Program-made: the position numbers and the translations under genes | The notes under the pieces: generated by a model | Told to the model about the DNA's origin: nothing | The model's database searches: none | What the model saw: only the letters and a program-made list of their open reading frames with translations | NCBI RefSeq assembly: GCF_024139115.2 | Contig: NC_085140.1 | Span: 417,892,283-417,956,282, forward strand | Origin: Armigeres subalbatus | Lineage: Eukaryota; Arthropoda; Insecta; Diptera; Culicidae | DNA length: 64,000 bases | Direction: 5' to 3' | Shown: positions 34,762 to 48,116 of the stretch, in pieces | How positions within the stretch are numbered: position 1 is the first letter of the stretch | Layout of the letters: every line of letters begins with the position of its first letter

Positions 34762-34856
34762 AAAGCTGCATGTGTCCCCAAGCAGGCCCTATCAAAGCGA
34801 CCGTGTGCCGCTCAAAGCGCACTAGCCTAGTCCTGGTGTTGGGTAGGACTTTAAAC
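34762..34856 (+). promoter_or_regulatory. 5' module of LINE A, shared with LINE B
   Basis: About 88 nt are roughly 90% identical to 49190-49284. A hairpin lies at 34803-34822 (CGCT-CAA-AGCG core). CCTATC (34788-34793) can pair with GGTAGG (34842-34847). In LINE B the corresponding strands are CCCACC and GGTGGG, so the pairing is kept with one two-sided change. An alternative 5-bp helix, GTCCT/AGGAC, overlaps it. Probably a structured part of the 5' UTR; function unknown. Confidence 0.6.
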
Positions 34857-34971
34857 AAATTTGACTCGACTGATCGAGCGTCTGTCCACCAAGGAGGTGC
34901 GGCTCCAACAGCGTCTGTTCTGGCATCCAGCGGCTGAGTATGAAATGCTATTCCCCGGAAGCTATACCTAA

Positions 34972-37900
34972 GATGGCAGCCCCATCCCGGTGGATAGGGA
35001 ACCTTGGGCCAACAACCTACTGTTCCCGAAACATCAATTTGTTCGAGAATCCGATAATGAAAGAATACGGACTGATTTTACGGCGACGACTCTTAGCGCG
35101 AAACAACGGACACGAATAGGAACATGGAACGTTTTAACCCTAGCCCAGCAGGGTAAATTGGCACAACTTGCCAATGAGGCACGCCGCATGAAGCTTGAGA
35201 TCCTGGGACTGAGTGAAGTCCGTTGGCCAAACTTTGGAGAACACAGAACGCCGTCGGGACAGGTTCTGCTATACTCTGGTTTACGAGGTGAACACGCTCC
35301 CCGGCAACGCGGAGTTGGCTTCCTACTAAGCGCTCAGGCACACTCTGCGCTTATGAAGTGGGAACCTATAAGTGAAAGGATAATCGTTGCCAGATTTAGA
35401 ACACGGGTCCGAAACCTTACTATAATACAATGTTATGCGCCAACCGATGCTGCCGATCTGCAAGACAAAGAGAACTTCTACAGTCAACTCAATGCCGTCG
35501 TAGATAGAATTCCGAAGGGTGATATCAAGATCTGTTTGGGCGACTTCAATGCGAAGATCGGATCCGACAACTCGAACCATGAGCGCATTATGGGACGCCA
35601 TGGTCTCGGAGAAATGAGCGAAAACGGAGAGCTGTTTGCAGAATTTTGTGGTAATAATGACATGGTGATCGGGGGATCGCTCTTCCCTCATCGACCGGTT
35701 CACAAGGTCACGTGGGTCTCCCGTGACGGCTTTACAGAAAATCAAATCGACCACATCTGCATCAGCCGAAAATGGAAACGGAGCCTTCTTGATGTACGGA
35801 ATAAACGTAGTGCCGATATCGCGTCTGATCATCACCTCCTCATCGGCGAAATACGCCTGCGCATTGCGCGGATTCGTCGGCAGGAGGAAAGAGTTGGACG
35901 ACGATTCAACACACGCCGACTGGAAGATGCCACGGTGAAACGGTCCTTCGTTGAAGAACTGGAGACGCGTGCTGCAGATATTCCGGAAGGTGGCAGCGTG
36001 GAAGACCAATGGACCGCCATCAAGAATGCCTTCATCGCCACCAGCGAGAACAATCTGGGCGAACTACGCACCCAGAGAAAACAATGGATCACCGAGGAGA
36101 CCTGGAGGAAGATAGAGGAGCGAAGAGAAGCCAAAGCCGCGATAGAGCGATCAAAAACCAGAGGAGCCAAAGTTCTAGCCCGCCAACGATACGCGGCTCT
36201 TGAGAAGGAAGTAAAACGCTCATGTCGACGGGACAAGCGAGCGTGGGCAGACTCTCTGGCCGACGAAGGAGAGAGAGCCGCCGCAACCGGGGACATTCGC
36301 CTCCTCTACGATATCTCACGACGCTTAAGCGGGGCGAAGATGAATGCAACGATGCCTGTGAAAGACGCGAATGATCAGTTATTGACCGACCCAACTGACC
36401 AGCTGAAACGCTGGTTTGAGCACTTCGAACAACTTTTTCAAGTGCCAGCCAGGCCATCACCACCTCGGCATGATCTGCCTGGGATCCGACGTATAACACG
36501 CGTCAATACCGAAGCTCCATCACTGCTAGAGATTCAAACAGCCATCCAAAGCATGAAATCGAATAAAGCCCCAGGGGTCGACCGCATATCAGCCGAGATG
36601 CTCAAAGCTGACCCCATGACATCCGCTCAACTACTGCATCGTTTATTTCATAATATCTGGGACACCGCAACTTTCCCGGTCGACTGGATGCAAGGTATCT
36701 TAGTAAAGGTGCCCAAACAGGATGACCTGACTTTATGCGATAACTGGCGAGGCATTATGTTGCTGTGTACCGTTCTCAAAGTTCTGTGCAAAGTTATCCT
36801 AGCCCGGATTCAGGAGAAGATCGATGCGACTCTCCGGCGGCAGCAAGCCGGATTCCGTGCCGGAAGATCCTGTGTGGACCATATTGTCACGCTCCGCATC
36901 ATTCTGGAGCAGGTCAACGAATTCCAAGAGTCCCTTTACTTGGTATTCATTGACTACGAAAAACTTTCGACCGTCTCAATCACGAGAATATGTGGGGCGC
37001 CCTGAGACGCAAGGGAGTTCCTGAGAAAATCATCGGCCTCATCGAAGCACAGTACGAGGCCTTTTCGTGTAGAGTGCTGCACAATGGGGTCCTGTCCGAC
37101 CCTATCCGGGTCGTAGCTGGTGTGAGGCAAGGATGCGATTGACCGTGAACCAAACCGCGGGCTGTTATGGCAGCCTATAACCATGGAGCATCTAAACGAC
37201 TTCGAATTGGCTGATGACGTTGCACTCCTCGCGCAACGGCGCTCTGATATGCAGAGTAAGCTCAACGACCTTGCCGAGCGCTCCTCTTCGGCAGGTTTAG
37301 TCATCAACGTCAACAAAACCAAATCGTTGGATGTAAACACGGCGACTCCTTCCAGTTTCACAGTAGCCGGGCAACCAGTGGAGAATGTTGAAAGCTTCCA
37401 ATATCTTGGTAGCCAAATGGCGTCGGACGGCGGTACCAAGATCGACATAGGCGCACGGATCAAGAAAGCAAGGGCTGCCTTTGCGAGTTTAAGAAATATC
37501 TGGAAAAACAGGCAGATAAGTGAACGCACCAATATACCAAATTTTCAACTCTAACGTGAAATCTGTGCTTTTATACGCTAGCGAAACATGGTGTGTATCA
37601 GTGGAGAACACTCAACGGCTGCAGGTGTTCATTAACAGATGCCTGCGGTATATAATTCGGGCCTGGTGGCCTCACAACTGGATCTCAAACAATGAGCTCC
37701 ATCGTCGTTGTCACCAGAGGCCGATAGCAACAGAAATTCGGGATCGGAAGTGGGGCTGGGTCGGCCACACTCTACGTAGGGGCGGAAACGAAATCTGTAA
37801 ACAAGCATTAGACTGGAACCCAGCGGGACATCGCAGCAGAGGCAGACCCAGAGGCTCATGGCGGCGAAGCCTCAATAAAGAAATAAAAGAAGTCGACCGA

Positions 37901-38002
37901 AATCTAACCTGGCAACAGGTTAAAGCGATAGCCGGGCAACGCTCAGGATGGAGATCTTTCAAGTCGGCCCTTTGCACCACCAGAGGTGTACAGGATCCGT
38001 AA
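34972..38002 (+). pseudogene. LINE A: RTE-like endonuclease / reverse transcriptase
   Basis: An APE-type endonuclease comes first: GTWNVLTL near 35125, LSEVRWP, a catalytic-type GDFNAKIG near 35550, and SDHHLL near 35830. A linker and RT follow: NKAPGVDRIS near 36570, RQQAGFRAGRSCVDHI near 36850, FIDYEKL near 36950, GVRQGC near 37130 and an FADD-equivalent ELADDVALL near 37210. A C-terminal domain with KWGWVGHTLRRGG ends at 38002. Defects: a frameshift near 36963, loss of the segment between GVRQGC and the catalytic block near 37138, and a frameshift near 37540. The frame opens at 34972 after a TAA, with no in-frame ATG before the endonuclease. The family call is by resemblance. Confidence 0.88.
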
Positions 38003-38034
38003 GTAGTGGAAAGATTAAGATTAAAAAAAAAACA
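38003..38034 (+). other. LINE A 3' UTR and A-rich tail
   Basis: A short tail 'aagattaagatt' followed by a run of A immediately follows the stop codon, as expected for RTE-like elements with very short 3' UTRs. No matching target duplication was found upstream, so the 5' end of the copy is uncertain. Confidence 0.5.
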
Positions 38035-40639
38035 AAAATGGTATAGTTTTAAATATTGCATTCCGAATTACAAAAAATCAAGAAAGCAAACCTGTAACAA
38101 AATGAACCAAATTCATAGTTCGTGTAATTAACGGCTTGCGACCAACTAGATTACGAAACGAATTTATTCCAAAAACCATCAATCCTATCGCTCTGCCTAG
38201 GCCAACTACTAGAATCCCAATAATAACTTGCTTGCTTGGGCTAGGTTCGAACCCTTGCACAACCTGTCAATCAGCCCACACGTTCGGGGCCAACGTTTTG
38301 TAAACAAGCCATGCTCTCGTTCCAAGAAAATCAGAAAATTACTTTGTTGATTACTTCCCTATCCCAACCAGCAGCAGAGTTGAGCTTCACCATTCGACAA
38401 ACCATCAAAATTATAACAAATTATTTCTCCGCTCGTTGCTGGTTAACTCTTTGTTTACTACCGAAACCCCATTGCCCGAGAGCTTCGAGGCCAGTAAGAC
38501 CCAATTCTGACGAAACCTCCGGCAATGAATGACATGAGACACGAGACGCTACACAACGGTCGACGCGGGTATCGTATTATTAGCCATTTGTTTATATGCC
38601 TGCTGCTACTGCTGTTGCAGTAGCAGTAACGCGTCGAATCAAATTTCAAGTCAATTTAAAACTTCAGCGAAAGAATAATAATAAATCATAATAACAACAA
38701 AAGACACGACGACGTGTTTGCAGCAGCTGCTGTACACAACCAGCAATCGGCTTTTCAGATAAATTAAACAAATACGGCCCGATCTGACGTCTGATTGATC
38801 AAAATTTACCAATTGAGATTGAGACCTCCGCTGCTGATGTCCACCACATCGCGCACACAGTGGTGGGCCTTCGAGAGGAATTCGGACGAAATCTTAATCA
38901 TGATACAGTCGACTGACCATGAGTTCATCTTGAAAGAAACATCAAAAACACATCCAGATGTGGAACAGTAGCCGAAAAATAACTTGACGCATGTTATAAT
39001 TTGCTTCCATGAGTGGAATTTAGAACCATGGTGTTCAACTGTACTTGTTCTTGGGTGCTAATATTTTACATCAATAGGTTATTCCCATTCTATTTTAAAA
39101 AATTGAAAATTTGTTTTTTTTTACTATGACTTCAACGTACGACTTTTTGCTAACATGGGAATTCGTAATTCAGCTTATGAAACCAGAACCTGTAAAATTA
39201 AAATACAAATATAAGCTTTGTTTGTTTAAGTATAGCCATACTGTGTGCAACGAACGATCTAATTGGGTGGCTCAATTAAAGCATCGTATCATAGTTTCCT
39301 TGGATTGCGCCGGCAAACGGCGAATTTGGACGAGTCCAATTTGCTTCCCGCATGCGGTTCTAAGAAATGGGCTTTAAAATCTAATGGAAGACACTAGACG
39401 ACGTCCATGAAGTTCATCCGCCGTGCATCCCTTCTATTGCTCCCTTGGCGAGATCGAGGGCAACATACAATTTTCGGAGCAGGTTTCCGTATCACAATTT
39501 CAATATATCAACTTGTTTTATGGCCACTTTCCTGCTCAGTGCTTGCTAGCTGCCTTTCTTCAGCTTGTTGTGCTTGGCCGGCTTCGTTCTCTTTAATCGG
39601 GATTCATACATATCGCAGCAGCACACATGCATAGGAGCTATCTACCAGAGACACCGAGCAATTGAAAGGAACGAACCTGTTTGGTGTTTTTTTTTCGGCC
39701 GGCTGTTCAACAACTGTCTTGGGAGACGCTAGAGATATTTTATTTTATGTGTTGGTAAATGTAGCGGTAGAAAAATGCGTCCACCAGAAGAAAAAAAAAC
39801 AACTTGTTTTTGGTGGATAGAGCATTGGTTAGTGATTGGGAAGAAATAAGTGACTATATTTTGTTTGCTACGCAAATGTTTGCGCGAAACGCATGAAGGC
39901 GAATTAACGGTTTCGGAGCGGTCCTACTGAAGTTGCCGTTAGAAGCAGGTTAATGTTTAGCAGGTTTACACACAGGTTTAGTGCTTGATAATGTAACATT
40001 GTTTTCGCGTTGTTCGGAACGAACGTGTCAAAGTTGTTTGGGTCGCATCATTCAATACGCATAAAAATGCATTCATGTAATACGTGCAGTACGTGCAATT
40101 ATAATGTTCAACAAATCTTTATATGTAAAATTTAATTGGCGCATAAACCGTGAACTGAAAAAGGTATGAGCTGAAAAATAATGTTTTACAGTACACACAT
40201 AATATTAATCGAAAATTTCTCTGTAACTTCAAGGAAAATATTGTCCGCAATATCTGATAATAAGACCTGATTTAAAGTTCGCCTTTGAGTGATAAAACCG
40301 TCTACCTTTCCATGTCAATGAAATAGGTGCAATAATTTAATGATTTTAATGACGTTCAACTCGTGCGGAAAAAAATATATTTTTGCTACTAGTTATCTAG
40401 ATATCTATTAATTGTAATGCAGAGTTACAGCAGATATTTTCGTCTGTGTTTTAAATCCCGTCATAGTCTCGAAAACCAATGAAAAAGACACATTTTTTGT
40501 TATAACTCATTCGTATTACAGCATAGGTTCAGGAGAAATGTTCTGCTATAATGGAGTTACAGCAAATGGACGATGCTTTCATTGCTTTTAGTGCCCGTGC
40601 CCCTATTTTTCTACGCCTTCAGTTTACCCTAAATGTCCC
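38035..40639. other. No recognisable gene or element
   Basis: Mixed composition with small frames on both strands lacking any recognisable motif. A short palindrome around 'tgctactgctgttgcagtagca' lies near 38608. Possibly host intergenic or intronic DNA. Confidence 0.45.
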
Positions 40640-41348
40640 GGATGTAGTTGAATGAATATTGAAGCTTTGAATACTAAAAAAAGTTTTTCTCGTCAGATCC
40701 ATTAAGAAAATTAAGAAAAAAGCAAGAAGCAGCTGTAGATCTCAAATACCGAACTCGAGACAGTGTGGACTACCCAGAATATCCCAAAACTATCTTACGT
40801 TGTCTGTTGACCTGTCAGCAGATGTAATGGATACAATTGAATGCATATTGAAGCTTTGAGTACCAAAAATAGTTTCCAACTAGCTGTAGATCTTGTGATG
40901 AACTTATATTATATAAAGAATCACAAAAATAAAGAATAAAAAAGCTGTAGATCTCAAGGACAGTTTGGATGACCCAGAATATCTCATAACTATTTTACGA
41001 TATTCGTTGGCCTCCCAGAAGGCATAAAGGATATAATTGAATGCATAGAAATAGATTTTCTTACAACTGTAGATCACAAGTCCTAAACTCAAAGACAGTT
41101 TGGATTACCCAGAATATCTCGAAACTATCTTACGATATCCGTTGACCTCCCAGAAGGAGTTATGGATATAATTGAATGCATATTGAAGCTTGGAGTACTG
41201 ACAAATGATTTTCTTGTAGCTGTAGATCTCAAGTCCTGATTTTCAGGACAGTTTAGATGACCTAGAATATCTCAAAATTATCTTACCATATCCGTTGACC
41301 TTTCACGAGGTGAAATGGATATAATTGAATGCAAATTACAGCTTTGAG
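40640..41348. repeat. Degenerate tandem array, period about 152 bp (left part)
   Basis: Units share 'agctgtagatctcaagtcc', 'cagtttggat.acccagaat', 'tcttacgatatccgttgacc' and 'ggatataattgaatgcat'. The 'tgtagat' anchor recurs at about 40733, 40884, 40946, 41067 and 41219; spacings of about 151-152 bp represent full units and the shorter ones truncated units. No coding potential. Confidence 0.8.
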
Positions 41349-42842
41349 CAGGGTGACCACTTAAGTTACATTTTAAAATTCCCGCATATTTCCCGACTTT
41401 TTTCCGATATTTCATGAAAAATTCCCGATATAATTTTGAAGATTCCAAACAGTGTTGTCGTACACACTGTGCAAAAAAAATTTCGCTACACTGGAAAAAA
41501 AATTGCTCTACACTACACATCGTGAATGATCATATTTTATTCTAAAAGTGCTTTTAGATGACGTTTACTGTCAAAAAAATTATACAGTTCTATTATCTCA
41601 GTCAATTTATTGACTAATTTAAGGTCCATTTTTTTAAGTATATAAGAGTACAATCAGTCAAGATTCAGTTGAGTAAAATAGAACAAACTCGCTGATTTCC
41701 CCAGCAGTGTTATATTCATGATTAAACAATACTACGAGATGGGCCGGCCAATGGCCAAAAATCTCGTTAATGAAGACATTAATAATAATGTTTGAAAAAT
41801 TCTTCATTTCATGAAATAATTATGTTGCTGTTTAAAAAGCGCCGAAATTGCAAAGCGGATTGATCCGTTAATAAAATGTACACCAAAACAATTGAAAAAT
41901 ATTTGAATCTCGTGATTCACACGTACCAAAATTTATTCTTTCCAGTTATTTGTATATGTATGTAGACGGGGAAACGGGAAAAATAAATTTTGGCTGTTAC
42001 GCCCTTTTCAATTGTTGGTCTAGAGTTAACTTTAAATAAATTGACGAATCCGTGGAGCGAATAAACATGTTTGCTTCTGCCAACATTTTGGCATCCATCT
42101 TCTCCAACACCTTTATGTTCCAGAGATAAGCCAGTCTAGGGCTGCAAATCATTTTAATTAAGATACAATAACAATAAACTTTTCAATGCTTGTTTCCTAT
42201 CTCTAATTTTTTTCTCAATCTATTTTCAGTTCTTGAGACTTATTTTACCTTTACTAGTGAATTATTTATTGATTTGATTATTTCTACTATTGTTACGAAT
42301 CCTGATCCTGTTATGGTATCATACTTTATTATTATGCCAGACTTTCCTTCATCTGTATGCAGGTTTACGATCAAATACTGTTCATTAACTGTTCAAGTCT
42401 CCAGACAAACCTCGATTCTTGAAAGAGTATCAGTCAAGCATCTTCTTCAAGAATCCACAAGCTGCAACTAGATGCTAACTGGCTTCTTCTAGGACACTCG
42501 TTAATATCCTTGGTCTCAGAAACCTTTCGAAGCTTTCCATTATCACTACCGAGAAGAGATCTAGACTCGACATTAAAGAAATCTGGTTTCAATATAATTT
42601 TCATTATACTTCTGACAAAGTCGGATAGTCTCAAAAAGTTTCAAATAGTATGTCTACGCAGTTGAAATTGTAAACGAAGTTTTAGATTAGATTGATTATA
42701 CATGAATTAATAACATGAACAGTTGTTGATATTTTTCCCGATTTTTTGTATAATTTCTAGAAATTCCCGACTTTATCCCGCATTTCCCGCATGGACTTTT
42801 GATTCCCGCATTTTCCGACTTCCCGACTCACTGGCCACCCTG
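41349..42842. mobile_element. CAGGG...CCCTG element, 1494 bp, 6-bp TSD
   Basis: The ends CAGGGTGACCAC and ...TGGCCACCCTG are inverted repeats, with 'cccgcat..ttcccga' blocks near both ends. TTTGAG flanks both sides (41343-41348 and 42843-42848). It lies inside a tandem array: removing 1494 bp plus 6 bp restores a unit of about 153 bp. Related to 1-957. No transposase recognised; hAT-like by termini. Confidence 0.8.
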
Positions 42843-43245
42843 TTTGAGTACTGAAAAACGATTTTCTTGCAGCCCTAGATCTCAATTGCCACTCCGTGAA
42901 CTACTTTAAAATTTAAAATTACCTTAATAAAAACTGAAAAAAACGAGTCGAGTTCAAGGACAGTTTGGATGAAGCAAAATATCCCAAAATGATCTTACGA
43001 TATCTGTTAACCTCTCAGAAGATGTAATGAATATAATTGAATGCATATCAAAGCTTGGAGTACTGAAAAAAGCTTCTAAGCCGATGTAGATCTCAAGTCC
43101 TGAACTCAAGAATAGTTTAGATAGCCCAAAATATATCAGAACTACCTAGCGATGTAAATAAACTTTAAGTAACAAATAAAAGGTTTTTTGCAGCTGTAGT
43201 TCTAAACTCAAGGATAGTTTGGATGGCCTAGGACGCCCAAGGAAG
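42843..43245. repeat. Degenerate tandem array (right part)
   Basis: Continues the units of 40640-41348: 'tactgaaaaacgattttctt' follows directly from the interrupted 'gctttgag'. Further 'gtagatctcaagtcc' and 'ttgaatgcatatcaaagctt' units follow, decaying after about 43240. Confidence 0.75.
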
Positions 43246-43503
43246 AATAAAAATAGTTTAAATGAAAATCTTATTTTAAAACAGTACAATCCGTTGTCAA
43301 TATACCTAATATTTTCTTCCTCGTAAACTCACCGTGTTCATGACGTTCTGGGTCGTCATAAGGCCTTGATTTTCCATGTCTGATTTTGTTTTTCCTGCTA
43401 GAGGAGTTAATTTTAAGCTATTTTGCTAAAGACTCTGTTCACTTTTATCCATCTTTTATCCGCTTATCCGACAAATTTATGGTTTGATAGTTAGCATGCA
43501 CTG

Positions 43504-43570
43504 CAGGGCTGGTAGCGATCAATGTCGCTTAAAATAGCGACCAACGATGACGAGACCAAATCTCAGGAAC
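43504..43570 (+). mobile_element. Solo 5' end of the CAGGGCTGG family
   Basis: CAGGGCTGGTAGCGATCAATG and 'gaccaacgatgacga' match the first about 60 bp of the element at 55298-57146. The rest of the element is absent. Confidence 0.6.
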
Positions 43571-45436
43571 CTTTTCAAATCGGCGTATGTAACATTTTGA
43601 TCAAGCTGAGAAAATGAGCTTGAAAGTTTTTAGATTTCATTTTTATTCCTATTTAGAAACTAATCATTTTTATTGCAATTGAATACACCTCAACGATACA
43701 TTATGAAAAGGTTCATCGTCACTGACCCCGAAATCTGCACTGCGTGTAAACATTTCAGTTATTTTGATAAAAATATATGTTACAACGTTCTGCAACAGAT
43801 AAATCACATACGTCGTTTTGATACGTCAGCATGACCGAGGTCATGCTCCTTTCGTCGAAATGTTACGCTGCTCCGTACGCTGCATTATTGATACGTCGAA
43901 ATGTTGCGTCAAGTTGAAATCAAGACAAAATTTTCAAAACGACTTATCTGCTTTTGTAAACAAAGATTCAAACGTCGATTTGATGAATTTTTTAACGTTT
44001 CACGCACATGCGACAAAAAAATCGTGTTTATAATTTGAACACCGATTGCTTCGAAGTTCTACAACATTGGAGGGTTAATGTGTAGTACGACATTTTATTT
44101 TGTTAAACCAACAAGGGAAAATTATTCGGAAATTTTAAAAATAAGACTTTGGTTGATGCTTTCCCCTGAAGAATGCATGCAATATGCATTTATGGATTCA
44201 TAAAATATATTATGAGCATATATGGACAATTAAGAAGCTGGCATAGCAACACAGCGGTTTAATTTATTTTATTTTTGAGAATTTATTATTCAGATTTTCA
44301 GCTCGACATGGAATGCCAGAAAAAAAAATTGAATTAGATAGAAATGATGATTAGAAATCTATAATTTTTAGAATGGAACTTAAATGCCAGATAATCTCGA
44401 GTTCAAAATAAATCTTACAAATATTATTAAACATATTTTTTGTGCTGTATTTTAAAGGCTTTAAATCCAACTAATTCATTCCTTTTCACTTTGGTTATCT
44501 TATTAGTTATTTATTCTTAACGTTTATAAAAATTAGTGATTTTTCAGAATGGACTAATCAATAAGCACTAAGTGATGAACTTTGTCAAACTTAAAAATCA
44601 CTCTAATAAAGCCCAAAAAAAAAAAATAATAATCAATAAGCAAAAACTGCCGCTATGAAATGAACAGATCGCGCCACCGTAGACATGTTCTGTCAAACAC
44701 ACATGAATAGAAATATGCGTATACAGTGCCGCCGTTGTTTTGATGCGGTGAGTGCAAAATGAGTTACATTGATTGATCCATTATATTTTAATTTTTTTTT
44801 TCGTTTGCTTGGCGGATGAGGATGCACTCCTCATTCAACGGCATGATATGCACACACTTTTTCTTCGCCGAGATCTCAGCATTTTTTATTTATTTTCCCG
44901 AGGTGGGCACCGCCAAGTTTTAGTAAACATTTTTCGGTTGCTGAGATCAGGGTAGAAATATTTCACAGTCAATGCAGTGAAAAACATGGATCTCAGTATA
45001 ATCTGCAGTTGCCTTCATCGCCGCCGTGGTGAGTGGGACTGGGTGCAGCCGAAAAGTCATTTCCAACGCCGACCATTCAATTTCGCGCTCTGACAGGCTG
45101 CTCAGTTCGCGCCTCACCGTATGACTGTGAGTGGCCCATTAAAACGCGTGATAATTTTTTTCAATTTGCTGGGTGAATGTGTACATTTTGTTGTAATAAA
45201 TTTCATCTTCGCGGCGCAGTGGGTGATGTGAGTTGAGGAATGTGAGGTTTATTTCAAAGCAGGAAGAAAATAAAAACATGATATTAAAAAACATCACCTT
45301 CATCCAGTGCTGCCGAATATTTACAACCCTGGCTGAGGTACAGTAGGTAAACTTTTTTTTTCAATTTTTATCTGATTTACTCAATAAAGCCACTTTAATT
45401 GAATTTGGCGACGTACACAATTTTAAGAGGGAGGGT
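43571..45436. other. No recognisable feature
   Basis: AT-rich, with a short palindrome 'gcatgaccgaggtcatgc' near 43830. No supported gene. Confidence 0.4.
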
Positions 45437-45438
45437 TA

Positions 45439-46007
45439 CCCGATCAGGAATGCATAACAAAATTATAACTCAATTCTATCAATTGTTGTTATTTGAAACA
45501 ACGTGTGTTATAATTAGATAATTCGATAAAAATGTGTCTTCGGCCAGTTTTATTTCATATCACAATTATAACAATATTAGTTCTAAATATTTTCACAAAA
45601 TAATTGCCTACATTTTTTGTAGACATTGGAAACAAAAATCCGAGGTAGTCACCTTCTGTATAACTTGAACCCGCTCGATATTAATACATAGCTGGAACAA
45701 AGTTAATTGCCTACATTATGGATGGAAATCCGGCGTGGTAGCGCACCAGATTTCTATCCATGATGCAGTGTAGGCAATTACTTTGAAAGTAGATTTTTGT
45801 ACAGAAAAATTATATCAACGTTTGTTATAATGTTGATATGAAGGTATCAACCTCTGTTTTAATTATGTTACGGCTAGAGGTATTTTTGATATAATTTTTG
45901 TTATTTTAACAACTAACCAGCAAAATTTATAACACATTCTGTTACAATATTTTTTCTGAAATAAATAACTCCCCTTGTTATAATTTTATTATGCATTCTT
46001 GATCGGG
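45439..46007. mobile_element. TA-target MITE, 569 bp
   Basis: The ends CCCGATCAGGAATGCATAA and its near-complement (...TGATCGGG) extend as an inverted repeat of about 30 bp. They are flanked by TA at 45437-45438 and 46008-46009. A second inverted repeat, 45705-45780 ('aattgcctaca' arms), lies inside. Non-coding. Confidence 0.78.
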
Positions 46008-46009
46008 TA

Positions 46010-48116
46010 TGTCTTAACGTTGCGCCTAATTCAAGACAAAAAATCATATATCATATAAAAAGCGCTACGCAGTGAGCAGGGAGGGTTCAAAATTTAAAAT
46101 TTTGACAATACTGGAGGAAGGGTGTCGGTTGTCGGCACCCTTTTATTTTTGGTCCATAACTTTTGTCCAATTTCACATAAGACATAAGACATTGCTGGGA
46201 ATGCGTAGCAGATGTCAATATATTTCTGAGTCTGAGCTTGAATAGGCATCAATATCTGGTGTGAAATTCGAGCAGACGATTAAGGAAGGATATGGACAAC
46301 GATGTTACAGAGTAGTATGTATAACTATGTTGGTAAGTCCGTTCCTTTTGTACTTTCATATCTTTGAAAAGTTTATGAATAGCGTCGTTCATTGAATACG
46401 CTTTTAATGGCCTTCCATTCAAATTCCTTGATTTCTATTCAATATGAATGTTCTCCTTCCCTTCCAAAATAAGCATTTTGAAAGTTCGGAGATGTGTATG
46501 GTAAACATTACCAATAATTAGTTTTCGATAGTGTACAGACAGTATTCCGAATGATTGCTATGCATGTAACGAAAGTTTAAAAACAATTTCCGGAAAACTA
46601 TAAAGCCAGATGATGTTTTGATGATGTACCAGATGAATCATTTTTTTTAAACTTTAGTAACAAATGGAATGGAATTTTTTTTTTGTTAACTTTAAAATAT
46701 ATTCGATATAATGAACACCACGCAACATGTACAACATGGTAGCCTACTATTGGTAGGAGGTGCAAAAATGTGTTTGTTAAACTATTTCATCAATGATTGT
46801 GGGCCTTGTTGCGCTTTTCGCTCTATTTCAAGTCAATATTATACGTGATATGAACACCTATGAAAATCCAGAGAGCTTAGCTAACTTTTCTCTGAAATAG
46901 CTATATTGTTTTATATAAGCATAAAACATGCAGCTACTTATAGAAAGTGTTGATTTTTGGCAAAACAGGATTGTTCAGAGGAGATTTTACGTTTTTGATT
47001 TTAATACATTTGATCCTTATATTTATTACTTTCTGCCTTATTCATCCATTGCGTGGGATGCAAGTGTAACCAAATATACTCGTGATTTCATGTTACTATT
47101 CCTCCAACAATTCATTTTAGCTGCAGAAAAAGCTCAACGTATTGAGCAGGATTGACAAAAATAATACTTCATCATTTTTTTTTCGGGTTCGGTAATTCTT
47201 TATTATAGTCGCTCTGTGTTTATTCATTATACTATTATACTTATTATTAGCTAATGCTAGAGTTACTCGAAAATTGTGATTATAGCGAAATATGTGTGGC
47301 CAATCACGTTTCAAATAATCAGATTTTGATAAATTTACGATATTTTCGATGGGGTGTGGAAACATGGAGAATGTTAAATAAATTAACATGCTTGTTATTG
47401 CGTTTGATATTGTTCCCTTTTTTATCCCATCGTTCTAGGATTCAAGATTTATATTTTCAAGCTTTGAACACTCCTCTGATTGTAACAGGATATTTTGAAG
47501 AGAACAATTTGTTCTAAAACATAATGTTGGTGATGAAAGTACCACTTTAATCCAGGACAAACGATGAAAGCTGTATTTTTCAAGCACGGAAATTTGGTGA
47601 GAAAATTCCATTATATATAATTGTATTTTTAATGAAACTGTATGACCATAAACATATAAAATAACCATCAGGGCACCCGATTGAAGTGATTTGGATAGGA
47701 AGAGTGGAATTGCCAACTTCCTATTGTTAACATTTCGTGGATAAAGGGCGGGCTCTTCTCCCCATCTATTGGGTTAATCTGGGAAATGAGGGCTTGTACG
47801 GTTTGTACGAACTTTCTTCTGGAAGGAGATTCTCTACTCGTCCCGTGGATTCGCATAACCGTATTTGCTTATGGAACCACCCCATCCATTTTTGGCCCTT
47901 CATACAGGAGTTTGATGAAATACAAACAATAATATAATCATGATCAAATCGTTTGTCAGATATGGCCAGTGCTATCGGCAGGTGCCTTGCTACAATAGAT
48001 GGTAGTATCATCATCATCATCATCATCATAACTTTTGTCCAATTTCACAATGTGGTGATATTTATTTGCATACCAATGGAAGCATATGCTTCAACCGTCT
48101 AAGACGAATTAAGTAC
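46010..48116. other. No recognisable feature; small repeats
   Basis: 'ataacttttgtccaatttca' occurs at about 46158 and again at about 48029, just after a (CAT)n run at 48007-48030. Several AT-rich frames have no motif. Confidence 0.4.

Noticed and set aside
40640..43245. CRISPR-like array
   Set aside because: Units are about 152 bp, contiguous and degenerate, with no constant repeat/variable spacer pattern, and the genome is eukaryotic.
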